From the NCBI GenBank assembly GCA_034435635.1, contig DAOTWY010000068.1, forward strand, positions 1 to 27,817: 27,817 nt of DNA. Direction: 5' to 3'. Positions 16,893-24,901 of the stretch are shown here, piece after piece (within the stretch, counting starts at the first letter, position 1; each line of letters begins with the position of its first letter). Position numbers and translations under genes: made by a program. This stretch comes from DAOTWY01 sp003696565 (GTDB lineage: Bacteria > Chloroflexota > Anaerolineae > Aggregatilineales > Phototrophicaceae). The notes below the pieces were generated by a model. It saw only the letters and a list, made by a program, of their open reading frames with translations. It did not search any database and was not told the origin of the DNA.

Positions 16893-16920
16893 ATTATAAG
16901 ACGAATGTATTCAAAATCAA
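16893..16920 (-). promoter_or_regulatory. SigA-type promoter of pgmB
   Basis: On the minus strand, -35 TTGATT (16915-16920) and a perfect -10 TATAAT (16893-16898) have a 16-base spacer. The operator directly downstream makes this a regulated promoter. Confidence 0.75.
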
Positions 16921-17088
16921 CCGGATTATCTGCTTGCAAGTGGTTATTAGGTGATAGGTTGAGGATTTGGCAAAAGCCTCCACAGGTGGCTATGAACGAT
17001 CTATCTATCCCCGTCTTAAACAGACTATGTTAAACTAAATATACACAAGAGAAACAAACTCACAACATATTTTGGGATATAACAACGT

Positions 17089-18036
17089 ATGGCAAATCAC
17101 CCCCTTGTTTCAGCCACGCCCCTGCCTAACTTCGATGCAATCATTCAGTTCACCCTTGGCACAGTTGCGAGCAGCAGCGCAGAGACCTACCAGCGCACTT
17201 TTGACTTATGGGCGGATTTTTGTATGAATCATCGTCTGCATCCGTTAGATTTACGACCGCACCATGTGCAAGATTTTCTTATCTCACAGCCTGTTACAAA
17301 GCGCACGCGGCAAAGACACCTTGCGGCTTTACGGAAACTCGCCCGCACCCTGGCACTTGATCCAAACTATCCGCAATTCCGTGCCGTTTATGAAGCCTTA
17401 CGTCTGATGCAAACCCCAGAACAAAATGCAGGTGGCAAAGAAAGAGAACGGCGTGTTTTGAATCATCACCAAGTGATGCGAGTTTTGGATGTGTGGCAGG
17501 AAGATAAGCTGATACATCGTCGTAACCGTGCGTTACTGGCTGTGTTGTTCTACACGGGTTTACGCCGCGCAGAGGTGAGAATGCTCCGCTGGGCAGACCT
17601 AGAACTGGATACGGGGATTATCCGAGTCCGGCATGGCAAAGGGGATAAATTCCGTGAAGTCTCTATCATCACTGGGCAAGAGGACACAGCAGTTCATGCC
17701 CTGCGCGCTTATCAAGCTGCACTCCACGCTGCCACCAATCAAAACCGTGAATTTGTTTTTTGTTCAATTCGTAAAGGGGATAAACCCGGCAAAGACAAGC
17801 CGGTCAACGTGCGTGCCATCAACCAGATCGTTGAACACACCGCCCAACAATGCGGTGTAACGTTTACCCCGCATGATGCCCGCCGCACACTGGGGACGGA
17901 TTTATTGGCGCAAAGTTTCCCGGTGCCAGATGTGCAGGCGCAGCTAGGGCACAGCCACGCCAGCACTACGATTCAAAATTATGCCATGCCGGCACAGGCG
18001 CGTCAGCGTCGCAAACGCTTCAAAACCAGTTATTGA
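17089..18036 (+). CDS. Tyrosine recombinase / phage-type integrase (XerC/D-like)
   Basis: A 315-residue site-specific recombinase. The N-terminal SAM-like core-binding domain (about 15-105) is followed by the catalytic domain. The active-site set is complete: Arg159 in TGLRRAEV, Lys184 in HGKGDKF, His262 and Arg265 in PHDARRT, His288 in LGHSHAS, and Tyr298 in QNYAM. It stands alone, with no excisionase, transposase partner or phage genes nearby and no evident att repeats, so it is either a domesticated Xer-like protein or the relic of an element. No strong Shine-Dalgarno precedes the ATG. Its 3' end overlaps the convergent solute-binding gene by 7 bases. Confidence 0.92.
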   Translation: MANHPLVSATPLPNFDAIIQFTLGTVASSSAETYQRTFDLWADFCMNHRLHPLDLRPHHVQDFLISQPVTKRTRQRHLAALRKLARTLALDPNYPQFRAVYEALRLMQTPEQNAGGKERERRVLNHHQVMRVLDVWQEDKLIHRRNRALLAVLFYTGLRRAEVRMLRWADLELDTGIIRVRHGKGDKFREVSIITGQEDTAVHALRAYQAALHAATNQNREFVFCSIRKGDKPGKDKPVNVRAINQIVEHTAQQCGVTFTPHDARRTLGTDLLAQSFPVPDVQAQLGHSHASTTIQNYAMPAQARQRRKRFKTSY

Positions 18037-20675
18037 TAGAAGAAGCTAAATTGTTCTCTCAAATCTGGCAGTATGTTGACCGCACAATCAACGTATTGCC
18101 GCAGATAATCGATCATGCTTTGCTCATCAGCTTGTGATAGGGCTTCTAATTCTCCTGCGCTCAGCTCGTCAATCCCACGGATGCAATCTCGATACGCGGC
18201 GATATTTTCCTCGGCTTGTGCCATTTCTGTCTCTAAATCAGTCCCATCTAAAATGACATGGTCTAAGGCGGCATAAAAGAAATATGGCTCAAGCCATGCA
18301 CCTAATGTTGAGCTTGGCACAAAACCATTTGGACCTGGCAACACAATAACATTGGGTTGGTTCCATACATTGACCAATTGACGATAAAACGTCACCATAT
18401 CTGCCCCTTGCGTTGCTTCTAATGCAGGGTTATCTAACTGTCTGGTATCTACTGGCATCCCTGCAAATCTTTCAGGATGTCTTGCCATTGTCTTGATCCA
18501 TTCATAACATCCTTCAATATTCAACGACTCATTGCTAATCATCGCTGACCCTACCAAATAAGATACAGGGATCAAATCGCCAGTAGGGAACGGCACAGGG
18601 CGCAATCTCATTTCTGGATTTCGATTACCTAAATAGGGACTAAAGTTAGACAAGACATCAATAACAATATATCGCTCATGTGGCGGGGAGTATGATACCG
18701 TGCTATTCTGAAATTCAAGCAAACCATTATAGGTTATCAGGTTTTGCTCACGAATATAGTTGATCACTTGCCGCATCGCTTCTAGGTTTTGTGGGGTTGT
18801 TAAGTTATACGTTGGCGGGTCTGTTTGATAGTCAATTGGTACGCCACCATATGCCGCAAACAACATCAATAAAGAGTTCACCCCATATGCTTCATCATAC
18901 ACAACCGGCTGTTCAGGATCAGACCGTAGATTACCTAAAGTTATTAGTGTGTTTGTAAAATCGTTAACTGTCCAATCTACATCGGGGATTGGCAAGCCAG
19001 CTTCTTCAAACTTTGCCTCGTTAATCCACATCATCACCGGTTGTACTGTTAATGGGTATGCGTAATTCATCCCATCAAATTGAACCTGTTCTAACACCCC
19101 GGGCAAAAAATGTTCAGGTGAAAAGTCTGGGTCAGCGTCCATCAACGGGTTTAATGCTAAAATGCCAGATGGTGGCACAGCTAATCCAACTAATGCACGG
19201 CTCTCATAATAACAATCCAGCTGTTCAGCTATGCTGCCACCACCACTGTAGATAGAGTCATCAAAATCAATATCGACAATGTTGGGATGTGTCATCACAA
19301 ACTCATCCACCACATCACGCCAATTATCTTGTTCATCCATAAATCCGTTATTCATCCCAAACTTTAAAATGACCTGCCCAGGGGATAATGTGGTGCGAAT
19401 TTCTGGCATCTGCACTATGAGTTGTCTGCCTTGTTGAGCCTCTGCTTCTTCCAACGCAGCTATCACACGTTGTTTATACTCATCCAACATCATTAAAACA
19501 TCAGCCCCCCCACTATTGAGCGAATAGACGACATCCATAAAACGTAATTGGCTGGGGGGAACAGCGTTTTCTAATGCTTGATCTAATACTGCCTGAACTT
19601 CTGGCTCAAATGCCATATCACCAGAAAAGAAATTTTCCGTGCTTTCATAAGCTAGGCTGCGCCGTGCAGAACGACTCCCAGGGATAATGCTATAACGCAG
19701 CAAATCCTGGTTACGTGTTAAAAAACTTGCTAACCGATAAGCTGCTTCTGGATAAGCTGTTCCTCGGCTAATCGCAAACCCTTCTGCACGTAACCCTGCT
19801 ATCCCACCTGGCAACAGTGCAACACGCCAATTAGTGTTTGTATCGCTATTCGCCTGGTTCAGCAACTGATAGGGATAACTAATAGACATGGGTGTTTGAT
19901 CTAACGAGTAACTTCTAAATTCTGCAAAATCATATGCACGCCAATACTGATTCCACATCTCTAATGCTGCTATCAAGCGCGGGTTAGAATAATCTGGCAC
20001 GCTGGGAATGACAGACGTATCAATAGCGTCCTCACCTACTTCAGCATATATTAACAACAGAGGGTTCAGGGTAAAAAGCGGTGAAAACTCAACTTCACCA
20101 TCGCTGTTGTAAATATGGAAAGCCTCTGCAGCTTGGATAAAATCAGCTAATCGCCAAGACTCATCAGGATATGGCACCCCAGCAGCATCAAACATATCTT
20201 GGTTATAAACTAACACCTCTACATTAATTCGATATGGTAATGCCCAAATCCCGCCATCCCATTGGAATGCCTGCCATGCCCCAGGATAAAAATCTTCAGG
20301 CATCAAACTGCTGTCTGCGTTCACCAATGGCGATAGGTCTAAGAAAAACCCACCATAAGTTGCATACGATGACAGATTATAATCTGCCACGTACAATACA
20401 TCTGCGCTAGAAGCATACGCCGCCACGTCATCAAAATATCTACCGTTTTCAATATCAATCAACGCGCTGCCATAGTGATGCTCAGTTAAAACAAATTCAA
20501 CTTGAATATCCGGGTTCTCTGCTTCAAAAGCGGGGATGATCATATCCTCAAATATATCGCTCAAATATTCTGGGGCAGTTATGGTTATGATACTGGGTGG
20601 CTGTGCAGACACAGGAGAGAATATAGTTATATAACAAAGAACTGCAATCATCAAAAACCAACGGTATTGTTTCAT
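18030..20675 (-). CDS. Tandem double extracellular solute-binding protein (family 1 type)
   Basis: An 881-residue exported protein with two SBP domains in one chain. The signal peptide (1-24) ends VSA before QPPSI. Domain 1 (about 28-430) and domain 2 (about 432-881) repeat the same motif pattern: PEDFYPGAWQAFQWDGGIWA (from 126) against PEHFLPGVLEQVQFDGMNYA (from 519), then an LVYNQDMFDAAG block against MWINEAKFEEAG. This shows an internal duplication about 394 residues apart. Family 1 SBPs usually have one domain of 400-450 residues and bind sugars. No lipobox Cys is present and no permease gene is adjacent. AGGTG lies 5 bases before the ATG. The ligand is unknown, and a signalling or capture role is possible. 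Confidence 0.88.
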   Translation of the reverse strand: MKQYRWFLMIAVLCYITIFSPVSAQPPSIITITAPEYLSDIFEDMIIPAFEAENPDIQVEFVLTEHHYGSALIDIENGRYFDDVAAYASSADVLYVADYNLSSYATYGGFFLDLSPLVNADSSLMPEDFYPGAWQAFQWDGGIWALPYRINVEVLVYNQDMFDAAGVPYPDESWRLADFIQAAEAFHIYNSDGEVEFSPLFTLNPLLLIYAEVGEDAIDTSVIPSVPDYSNPRLIAALEMWNQYWRAYDFAEFRSYSLDQTPMSISYPYQLLNQANSDTNTNWRVALLPGGIAGLRAEGFAISRGTAYPEAAYRLASFLTRNQDLLRYSIIPGSRSARRSLAYESTENFFSGDMAFEPEVQAVLDQALENAVPPSQLRFMDVVYSLNSGGADVLMMLDEYKQRVIAALEEAEAQQGRQLIVQMPEIRTTLSPGQVILKFGMNNGFMDEQDNWRDVVDEFVMTHPNIVDIDFDDSIYSGGGSIAEQLDCYYESRALVGLAVPPSGILALNPLMDADPDFSPEHFLPGVLEQVQFDGMNYAYPLTVQPVMMWINEAKFEEAGLPIPDVDWTVNDFTNTLITLGNLRSDPEQPVVYDEAYGVNSLLMLFAAYGGVPIDYQTDPPTYNLTTPQNLEAMRQVINYIREQNLITYNGLLEFQNSTVSYSPPHERYIVIDVLSNFSPYLGNRNPEMRLRPVPFPTGDLIPVSYLVGSAMISNESLNIEGCYEWIKTMARHPERFAGMPVDTRQLDNPALEATQGADMVTFYRQLVNVWNQPNVIVLPGPNGFVPSSTLGAWLEPYFFYAALDHVILDGTDLETEMAQAEENIAAYRDCIRGIDELSAGELEALSQADEQSMIDYLRQYVDCAVNILPDLREQFSFFYQ

Positions 20676-20944
20676 CTTATCACCTCTTGAGATTATCTAG
20701 AGAACACAATACCCTAATCAGAATTTTGTCAGTTACAATGACATAGGGGGCTTAGACTGGACAATAACGATATGGAATTGCATAAGATATCCAGTCATCA
20801 TCAAATACGTTATTTGTTATTAAAAGTTGCAGGATTTGACAAAAGAGACAAAAACAAGAGGTCTAAGATTGCCCTCATTGGGTGTTTTGTCTATAACGAG
20901 ATTGAGATGAGGGCAAAAAGGTGGTTCTATTTTAAAGGGATGAT
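20676..20944. other. Intergenic region with two inverted repeats
   Basis: This 269-base gap lies between the divergently placed SBP gene start and the LysM gene end. It holds an inverted repeat with 10-bp arms TTGCCCTCAT (20869-20878) and ATGAGGGCAA (20907-20916), separated by 28 bases, just past the LysM stop. It also holds arms GACTGGA (20755-20761) and TCCAGTC (20790-20796). Neither has a poly-U tail in the direction of the LysM gene, so neither is a clear terminator. A plus-strand frame of 58 codons (20772-20948) crosses the gap (see findings). A weak promoter for the SBP gene may lie near 20706-20732 (CTGACA, 15 bases, TATTGT on the minus strand). Confidence 0.5.
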
Positions 20945-21802
20945 CTAGCTTCCGGGGGGACCCTCTGATTTATGGAAATGCCAAGGTCCGCCTTCTCTAC
21001 ATGGAATTTGTTGGAAGTTCAGATCCAGAGGATAGACATACCAGGTATATTGCCCCTCTGCAGAAGGCAAATCTAGCGCAAAGTTAACCGTCATATTCTG
21101 CGCACGGTCTTGTGTGCGTTCAAACACCACGGTTCCATTGGCATCAAACACCCGCACTAAATATCGCTCTGAGCGTGGACCGCGCCAATTAAAGGTGACC
21201 ATGCCCATCCCATCTACATTATATGCCCAATCCATCGGTGTAAGCACTTCCCACGGATCACACACATATTGAGGGACGGTCGGATGTGCATCCCCTGGCA
21301 CGCGCAACCGCTGCCCAATACTAATCACATTCATATCCGCAATACAGTTTGCTTCCGCAAGTGCCCAGGCATTTGTCCCATATTGATTAGCGATTTTTTC
21401 CAGCGTATCAAACGCCTGTACCTCATAAATCAATTGCCAATCTCGGCGTGGTTGGCAGGCTTCTTCTGTTGGGATTTCTGTTTCTAACCCACGGATTTGA
21501 CTGGTATCCACCTCAATAACCAATGTCGGGAATTCAGTCGGTGTTGGGGATAGGGTTGGTTGGCGGGTGGGGGTTGGTGGTTCAAATGTGGGTGGTGGGC
21601 GCAAGGTTGCACGGGGTGTTACAGTCGCTAATGGTGTGCTAGGCGGGATGTCTTGCTGCTGGTCGTTTATCGGTTGTTGCATTAATTCTTGCTGTTGTAT
21701 TCGCGTACTGTTTATTTGCAAGTTGATGATTGTCAACACAGTGAAAATCAACAAACTCACCAAGATAAATGCCGCTCCTGCCATGTATTTCATGCCTTTC
21801 AT
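20945..21802 (-). CDS. Membrane-anchored LysM-domain protein
   Basis: A 285-residue protein anchored by one N-terminal helix (about 8-29). A Gln-rich stalk and a Thr/Pro-rich linker (about 53-93) follow. One LysM module lies at about 124-169 (LIYEVQAFDTLEKIANQYGT to IGQRLRVPG), then a beta-sandwich-like tail (about 190-275) with three cysteines around it. LysM modules bind N-acetylglucosamine polymers such as peptidoglycan, so the protein probably sits in the envelope facing the wall. I place the start at ATG 21802: AGGAGG (21812-21817) is 9 bases away, and the upstream ATPase stop overlaps it as TGATG. The longer start at 21826 places that ribosome site inside the gene. Last gene of the exporter operon. 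Confidence 0.88.
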   Translation of the reverse strand: MKGMKYMAGAAFILVSLLIFTVLTIINLQINSTRIQQQELMQQPINDQQQDIPPSTPLATVTPRATLRPPPTFEPPTPTRQPTLSPTPTEFPTLVIEVDTSQIRGLETEIPTEEACQPRRDWQLIYEVQAFDTLEKIANQYGTNAWALAEANCIADMNVISIGQRLRVPGDAHPTVPQYVCDPWEVLTPMDWAYNVDGMGMVTFNWRGPRSERYLVRVFDANGTVVFERTQDRAQNMTVNFALDLPSAEGQYTWYVYPLDLNFQQIPCREGGPWHFHKSEGPPGS

Positions 21803-22491
21803 CAGTCTTGTCCTCCTCTTAAACATACTTGTCCGTCAATCAAGTCATAAGCTGAATCCACAAATTCGGTTACAACAGGATCGTGAGAGACAATTAAAAA
21901 CGCTGTACCTTGTTCCCGCGCAATTCCTTTGAATAAGCCCATCATGCGGCGCGCAGTGCGTGTATCTAAGCCGCTTGTGGGTTCATCGGCTAAAATCAGC
22001 GGGGGATTCAACGCTAATGCCCGTGCGATCGCCACACGTTGGCGTTGCCCGCCGGAAAGCTGATCGGGCAGATGAGCTGACCATGCGCTTAACCCCACCG
22101 CGTGCAAAGCAGCTTTAATTCGTCGCCGTCTTTCAAAAATGCCTAACCGTGGCAAGCGCAACGCCAGATCAATATTTTCCGCCGCTGTATATGTTGGCAT
22201 TAACGTATAATTCTGAAAGATAAAGCCGATCTTTTCCCGGCGGAGCTTGGTGCGCTTTCTTTCAGTCATGGCAACAACATCCATACCCTGTAAGAGAATT
22301 GTGCCACTAGTTGGACGGTCCAACATGCCAATCAAATTGAGCAGTGTGGTTTTACCACTGCCAGAAGGTCCATATAGCCCGATCAATTCGCCAGCTTGTA
22401 CACACAAATCCACGCCGCGCAAGACATCTACACTGCCAAACGACCGCTTGACCTGTTCTGCTTTAACAATTTCACCGCTGTAATTCATCAT
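21802..22491 (-). CDS. ABC transporter ATP-binding protein (MacB/LolD type)
   Basis: A 229-residue cytoplasmic ABC ATPase that drives FtsX-type permeases. Walker A is GPSGSGKTT (41-49), the Q-loop FIFQNY is near 91, the signature LSGGQRQ is at 145-151, Walker B LILADEP ends near 171 with Glu170, and the switch is His203 in VSHD. The length and motifs fit the MacB/LolD class. It lies 15 bases after the first ATPase stop and couples to the LysM gene by TGATG. The start has ATGATG with a poor ribosome site, so either Met is possible. It may pair with the upstream ATPase as a heterodimer. Confidence 0.92.
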   Translation of the reverse strand: MMNYSGEIVKAEQVKRSFGSVDVLRGVDLCVQAGELIGLYGPSGSGKTTLLNLIGMLDRPTSGTILLQGMDVVAMTERKRTKLRREKIGFIFQNYTLMPTYTAAENIDLALRLPRLGIFERRRRIKAALHAVGLSAWSAHLPDQLSGGQRQRVAIARALALNPPLILADEPTSGLDTRTARRMMGLFKGIAREQGTAFLIVSHDPVVTEFVDSAYDLIDGQVCLRGGQD

Positions 22492-22506
22492 TTATTCACA
22501 CGCTTA

Positions 22507-23448
22507 TTATTCAGACTCACCCTGTTTATGCGTCTTGCCCCGCCGCAAAATACGCCTTAACCACCCCTTCTTATCTCGCTGGGGCAGCATATCTTGTAGC
22601 ATCAGCTGCGTATCATCATCTTCATCGACTTCTGGGCGAAGTAAGACACCTTCCGGGCGGATTTCTACCGCGATTCGATCTGCACCCTCTAGATACGACT
22701 TGACGGCAGACGGTAATCGAATCCGCCCCTGGTCATCGACTTTTGAGCCAGCGGGGTCTTGGAAATTGGTCAAATCCTGCCCTAATGCACCATCCCGCAG
22801 AGTCAAGACACGATCAGCATATGCCGCCATCGCCATATCATGGGTTACCATCAAAACAGTTAACCCATAAGCCGCGCGCAGTTCTGTTATTAAATCCATG
22901 ATCTGTACAGCGGTCTGGCGGTCTAGGGCACCAGTTGGCTCATCTGCCAATAAGAGCTGAGGTTGATTCGCCAACGCTACGGCAATAGCAATACGTTGCT
23001 GCTGCCCTCCAGAAAGCTGTGCGGGTTTTTTATGCATATGTTCTGTTAACCCAACAGCATCTAACAGCTCACACGCGCGTTTACGCCGCCGCCAAACCGG
23101 CACCCCTGCTAACATCATGGGTAGGGTTACGTTTGCCAAGGCAGTACGATGCGGGAACAAATTGCGTTCCACCTGCTGCCAAACAAACCCCACTTGCCTG
23201 AGGCGATACTCAGCCAGTTTACGCCCGTTCATCGCTAATAAATCTTGCCCGTTTACAGTCAGCTTACCGGCTGTTGGCGTATCTAACCCGCCGAGCAAAT
23301 TCATCAACGAACTTTTACCTGCCCCGCTGGGTCCAATGATGGCAACCATCTCACCTTGCGCCATTGTAAAATCAATCCCACGCAGTGCGACAATCTCATG
23401 CCCACCAACGCGATATGCCTTGACTACCTGCTTGCAATTAATATACAT
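22507..23448 (-). CDS. ABC transporter ATP-binding protein with C-terminal AbrB/SpoVT-like module
   Basis: A 313-residue protein. Residues 1-225 are a MacB/LolD-type ATPase: Walker A GPSGAGKSS (39-47), QQ near 91, signature LSGGQQQ (145-151), Walker B LLLADEP with Glu170, and switch His203. Residues about 236-272 (KVDDQGRIRLPSAVKSYLEG then ADRIAVEIRPEGVLLRP) match the AbrB/SpoVT/MazE swapped-hairpin pattern, which usually binds DNA as a dimer. A charged tail ends with a basic stretch (WLRRILRRGK). The ATG at 23448 has GGA 8 bases upstream. A TTG at 23466 with AGGG is an alternative, adding six residues. The extra module could dimerise the ATPase or report transporter state. The fusion is uncommon to my knowledge. 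Confidence 0.88.
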   Translation of the reverse strand: MYINCKQVVKAYRVGGHEIVALRGIDFTMAQGEMVAIIGPSGAGKSSLMNLLGGLDTPTAGKLTVNGQDLLAMNGRKLAEYRLRQVGFVWQQVERNLFPHRTALANVTLPMMLAGVPVWRRRKRACELLDAVGLTEHMHKKPAQLSGGQQQRIAIAVALANQPQLLLADEPTGALDRQTAVQIMDLITELRAAYGLTVLMVTHDMAMAAYADRVLTLRDGALGQDLTNFQDPAGSKVDDQGRIRLPSAVKSYLEGADRIAVEIRPEGVLLRPEVDEDDDTQLMLQDMLPQRDKKGWLRRILRRGKTHKQGESE

Positions 23449-23474
23449 TCTGCCTATCCAACCCAATCATCACC

Positions 23475-24827
23475 CTATGGCACAACAATCACATCTCCTT
23501 CTTGTAACTGATCCGTGATGATTTCCACCCGATCCGCTGTTTGCAAACCAAGCTCAATATCTACAACACGGTCACCGTCTGGGGTACGGACAACAACAAA
23601 CGTCCGATTTTGTAGCGTGCGAATGGCACGAGGAGGCAACCAAAGCACGTTTTGCCGCGTTTCTAAGGGCATGATAACCTCAACCAATTGCCCAAGTTGC
23701 AAATCACCTTGTAAATCCGCAGCAACCCGCACCGTTTGATCGGCATCCGTGCTAGTAAATGGCTTGGCGCGCACAACGCATTGCACGGCTGTTTCTGCAC
23801 GATTCACCAACTGACACACGCCTAGCATCCCAACATCTAAGGTCTGTATGTCATTAAAGCTCAAATTAGCGACGACCTCTTTAGGTTCAGGGATAGCTAA
23901 CGTCATAACTGTATTGAACGCCCCGACCTGATCCCCTGGACGGTAATTTACCTCCAACACCACGCCATCAAAGGGGGCATATAACGATGACCGTGCAATA
24001 TCGGCTAAAATCTGATCGACACGGATTTGAGCTTGGCGCACAGCCTGCACTTGTTCTGGGTCTACCCCAGCACCGGCTTGTGCCTGTTCCAAGTCGATCT
24101 CGCGTTGTAAGACGGCGTTTTCTGCTCGTTGCAAGCTATATTGATGCTGATTAAAACTCTGGGCGGCTGCATAATACTGATTCTGCGCACTCCGCAAGGC
24201 TGATCGTGCATCTTGCAGCGATTGATAAGCCGAATCAACTTGTGAAGCCGGTGTAGATGGATCAGCAATCGCATTATCATAAGCGCGTTGAGCATTATCC
24301 AAGCGTCGCTGGGCATCTTCTAAACCGATCCGCGCGGATTCGAGATTAGTCCATGGGGCATTATTGGTTGTGCTTTCCAGGCTGATGTTCGCATCTGCCA
24401 ATGCGAATTGGGCATTTAACACTGCATCTGCACTGCCCTCTGTGCCAGTTTCTAGCCGCAACTGGGCTGTCTCTAGGTCAATCTGTGCCGTGACTAGTTG
24501 GTCTTCCAATTCCGTAATCTGATAATCCGCCAAAAGCTGCCCAGCAGAAACGCTATCCCCACGTTGCACCAAGACAGAGCGCAAGCTACCCGCAATCTCA
24601 AATGACAGTTCTTGCTGATCCCGCGGTAACCATTGCCCTGTGAAGATTATCTCATCCACCACATCCCCACGCTGCACCGTCACGCTTGGACGTTCTGCCA
24701 CGGGGGGAATAGGCACGGGGGTACTTGTGGCTTGTGTCGTTTGCCCCGTTGAATCGGGATTCTCCGGCGTGCCAGCACACCCACTTAACACTAGCACCAA
24801 GCTAATTCCGATTATCCATTTTGTCAC
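23475..24827 (-). CDS. Lipoprotein membrane fusion / adaptor protein (HlyD/MacA-like)
   Basis: A 450-residue adaptor. I place the start at GTG 24827 because AAGGAG (24834-24839) is 6 bases upstream. The product then opens MTKWIIGISLVLVLSGC, a textbook lipoprotein signal with lipobox LSGC and Cys17. The longer start at 24905 would bury it. After a Thr/Pro linker come a biotinyl-lipoyl-like half (SVLVQRGDSVSAGQLLADY), a long Ala/Gln-rich coiled coil of about 180 residues, the second half-motif (LYAPFDGVVLEVNYRPGDQV) and beta-barrel domains. It links the permease to the outer envelope layers. Position between permease and two ATPases is the classic MacAB-like order. Confidence 0.92.
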   Translation of the reverse strand: MTKWIIGISLVLVLSGCAGTPENPDSTGQTTQATSTPVPIPPVAERPSVTVQRGDVVDEIIFTGQWLPRDQQELSFEIAGSLRSVLVQRGDSVSAGQLLADYQITELEDQLVTAQIDLETAQLRLETGTEGSADAVLNAQFALADANISLESTTNNAPWTNLESARIGLEDAQRRLDNAQRAYDNAIADPSTPASQVDSAYQSLQDARSALRSAQNQYYAAAQSFNQHQYSLQRAENAVLQREIDLEQAQAGAGVDPEQVQAVRQAQIRVDQILADIARSSLYAPFDGVVLEVNYRPGDQVGAFNTVMTLAIPEPKEVVANLSFNDIQTLDVGMLGVCQLVNRAETAVQCVVRAKPFTSTDADQTVRVAADLQGDLQLGQLVEVIMPLETRQNVLWLPPRAIRTLQNRTFVVVRTPDGDRVVDIELGLQTADRVEIITDQLQEGDVIVVP

Positions 24828-24901
24828 TGCTGACTCCTTACCAATCCAAACATCTATTACCCTTAACAACAACATCCATATTGTTACCTTATGAAACCGC
24901 A

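Noticed and set aside
16975..16991. Imperfect hairpin AGCCTCC / GGTGGCT upstream of the recombinase
   Set aside because: It has a mismatch and no U-run, and lies between divergent genes, so a terminator is not expected.
16862..17088. Possible attachment site for the recombinase in the upstream gap
   Set aside because: Only short TTAAAC direct repeats are seen; no core with inverted arms and no second copy at the other side.
21590..21600. Simple repeat in the Thr/Pro linker of the LysM gene
   Set aside because: Irregular codons for a linker, not a tandem DNA repeat or CRISPR-like array.
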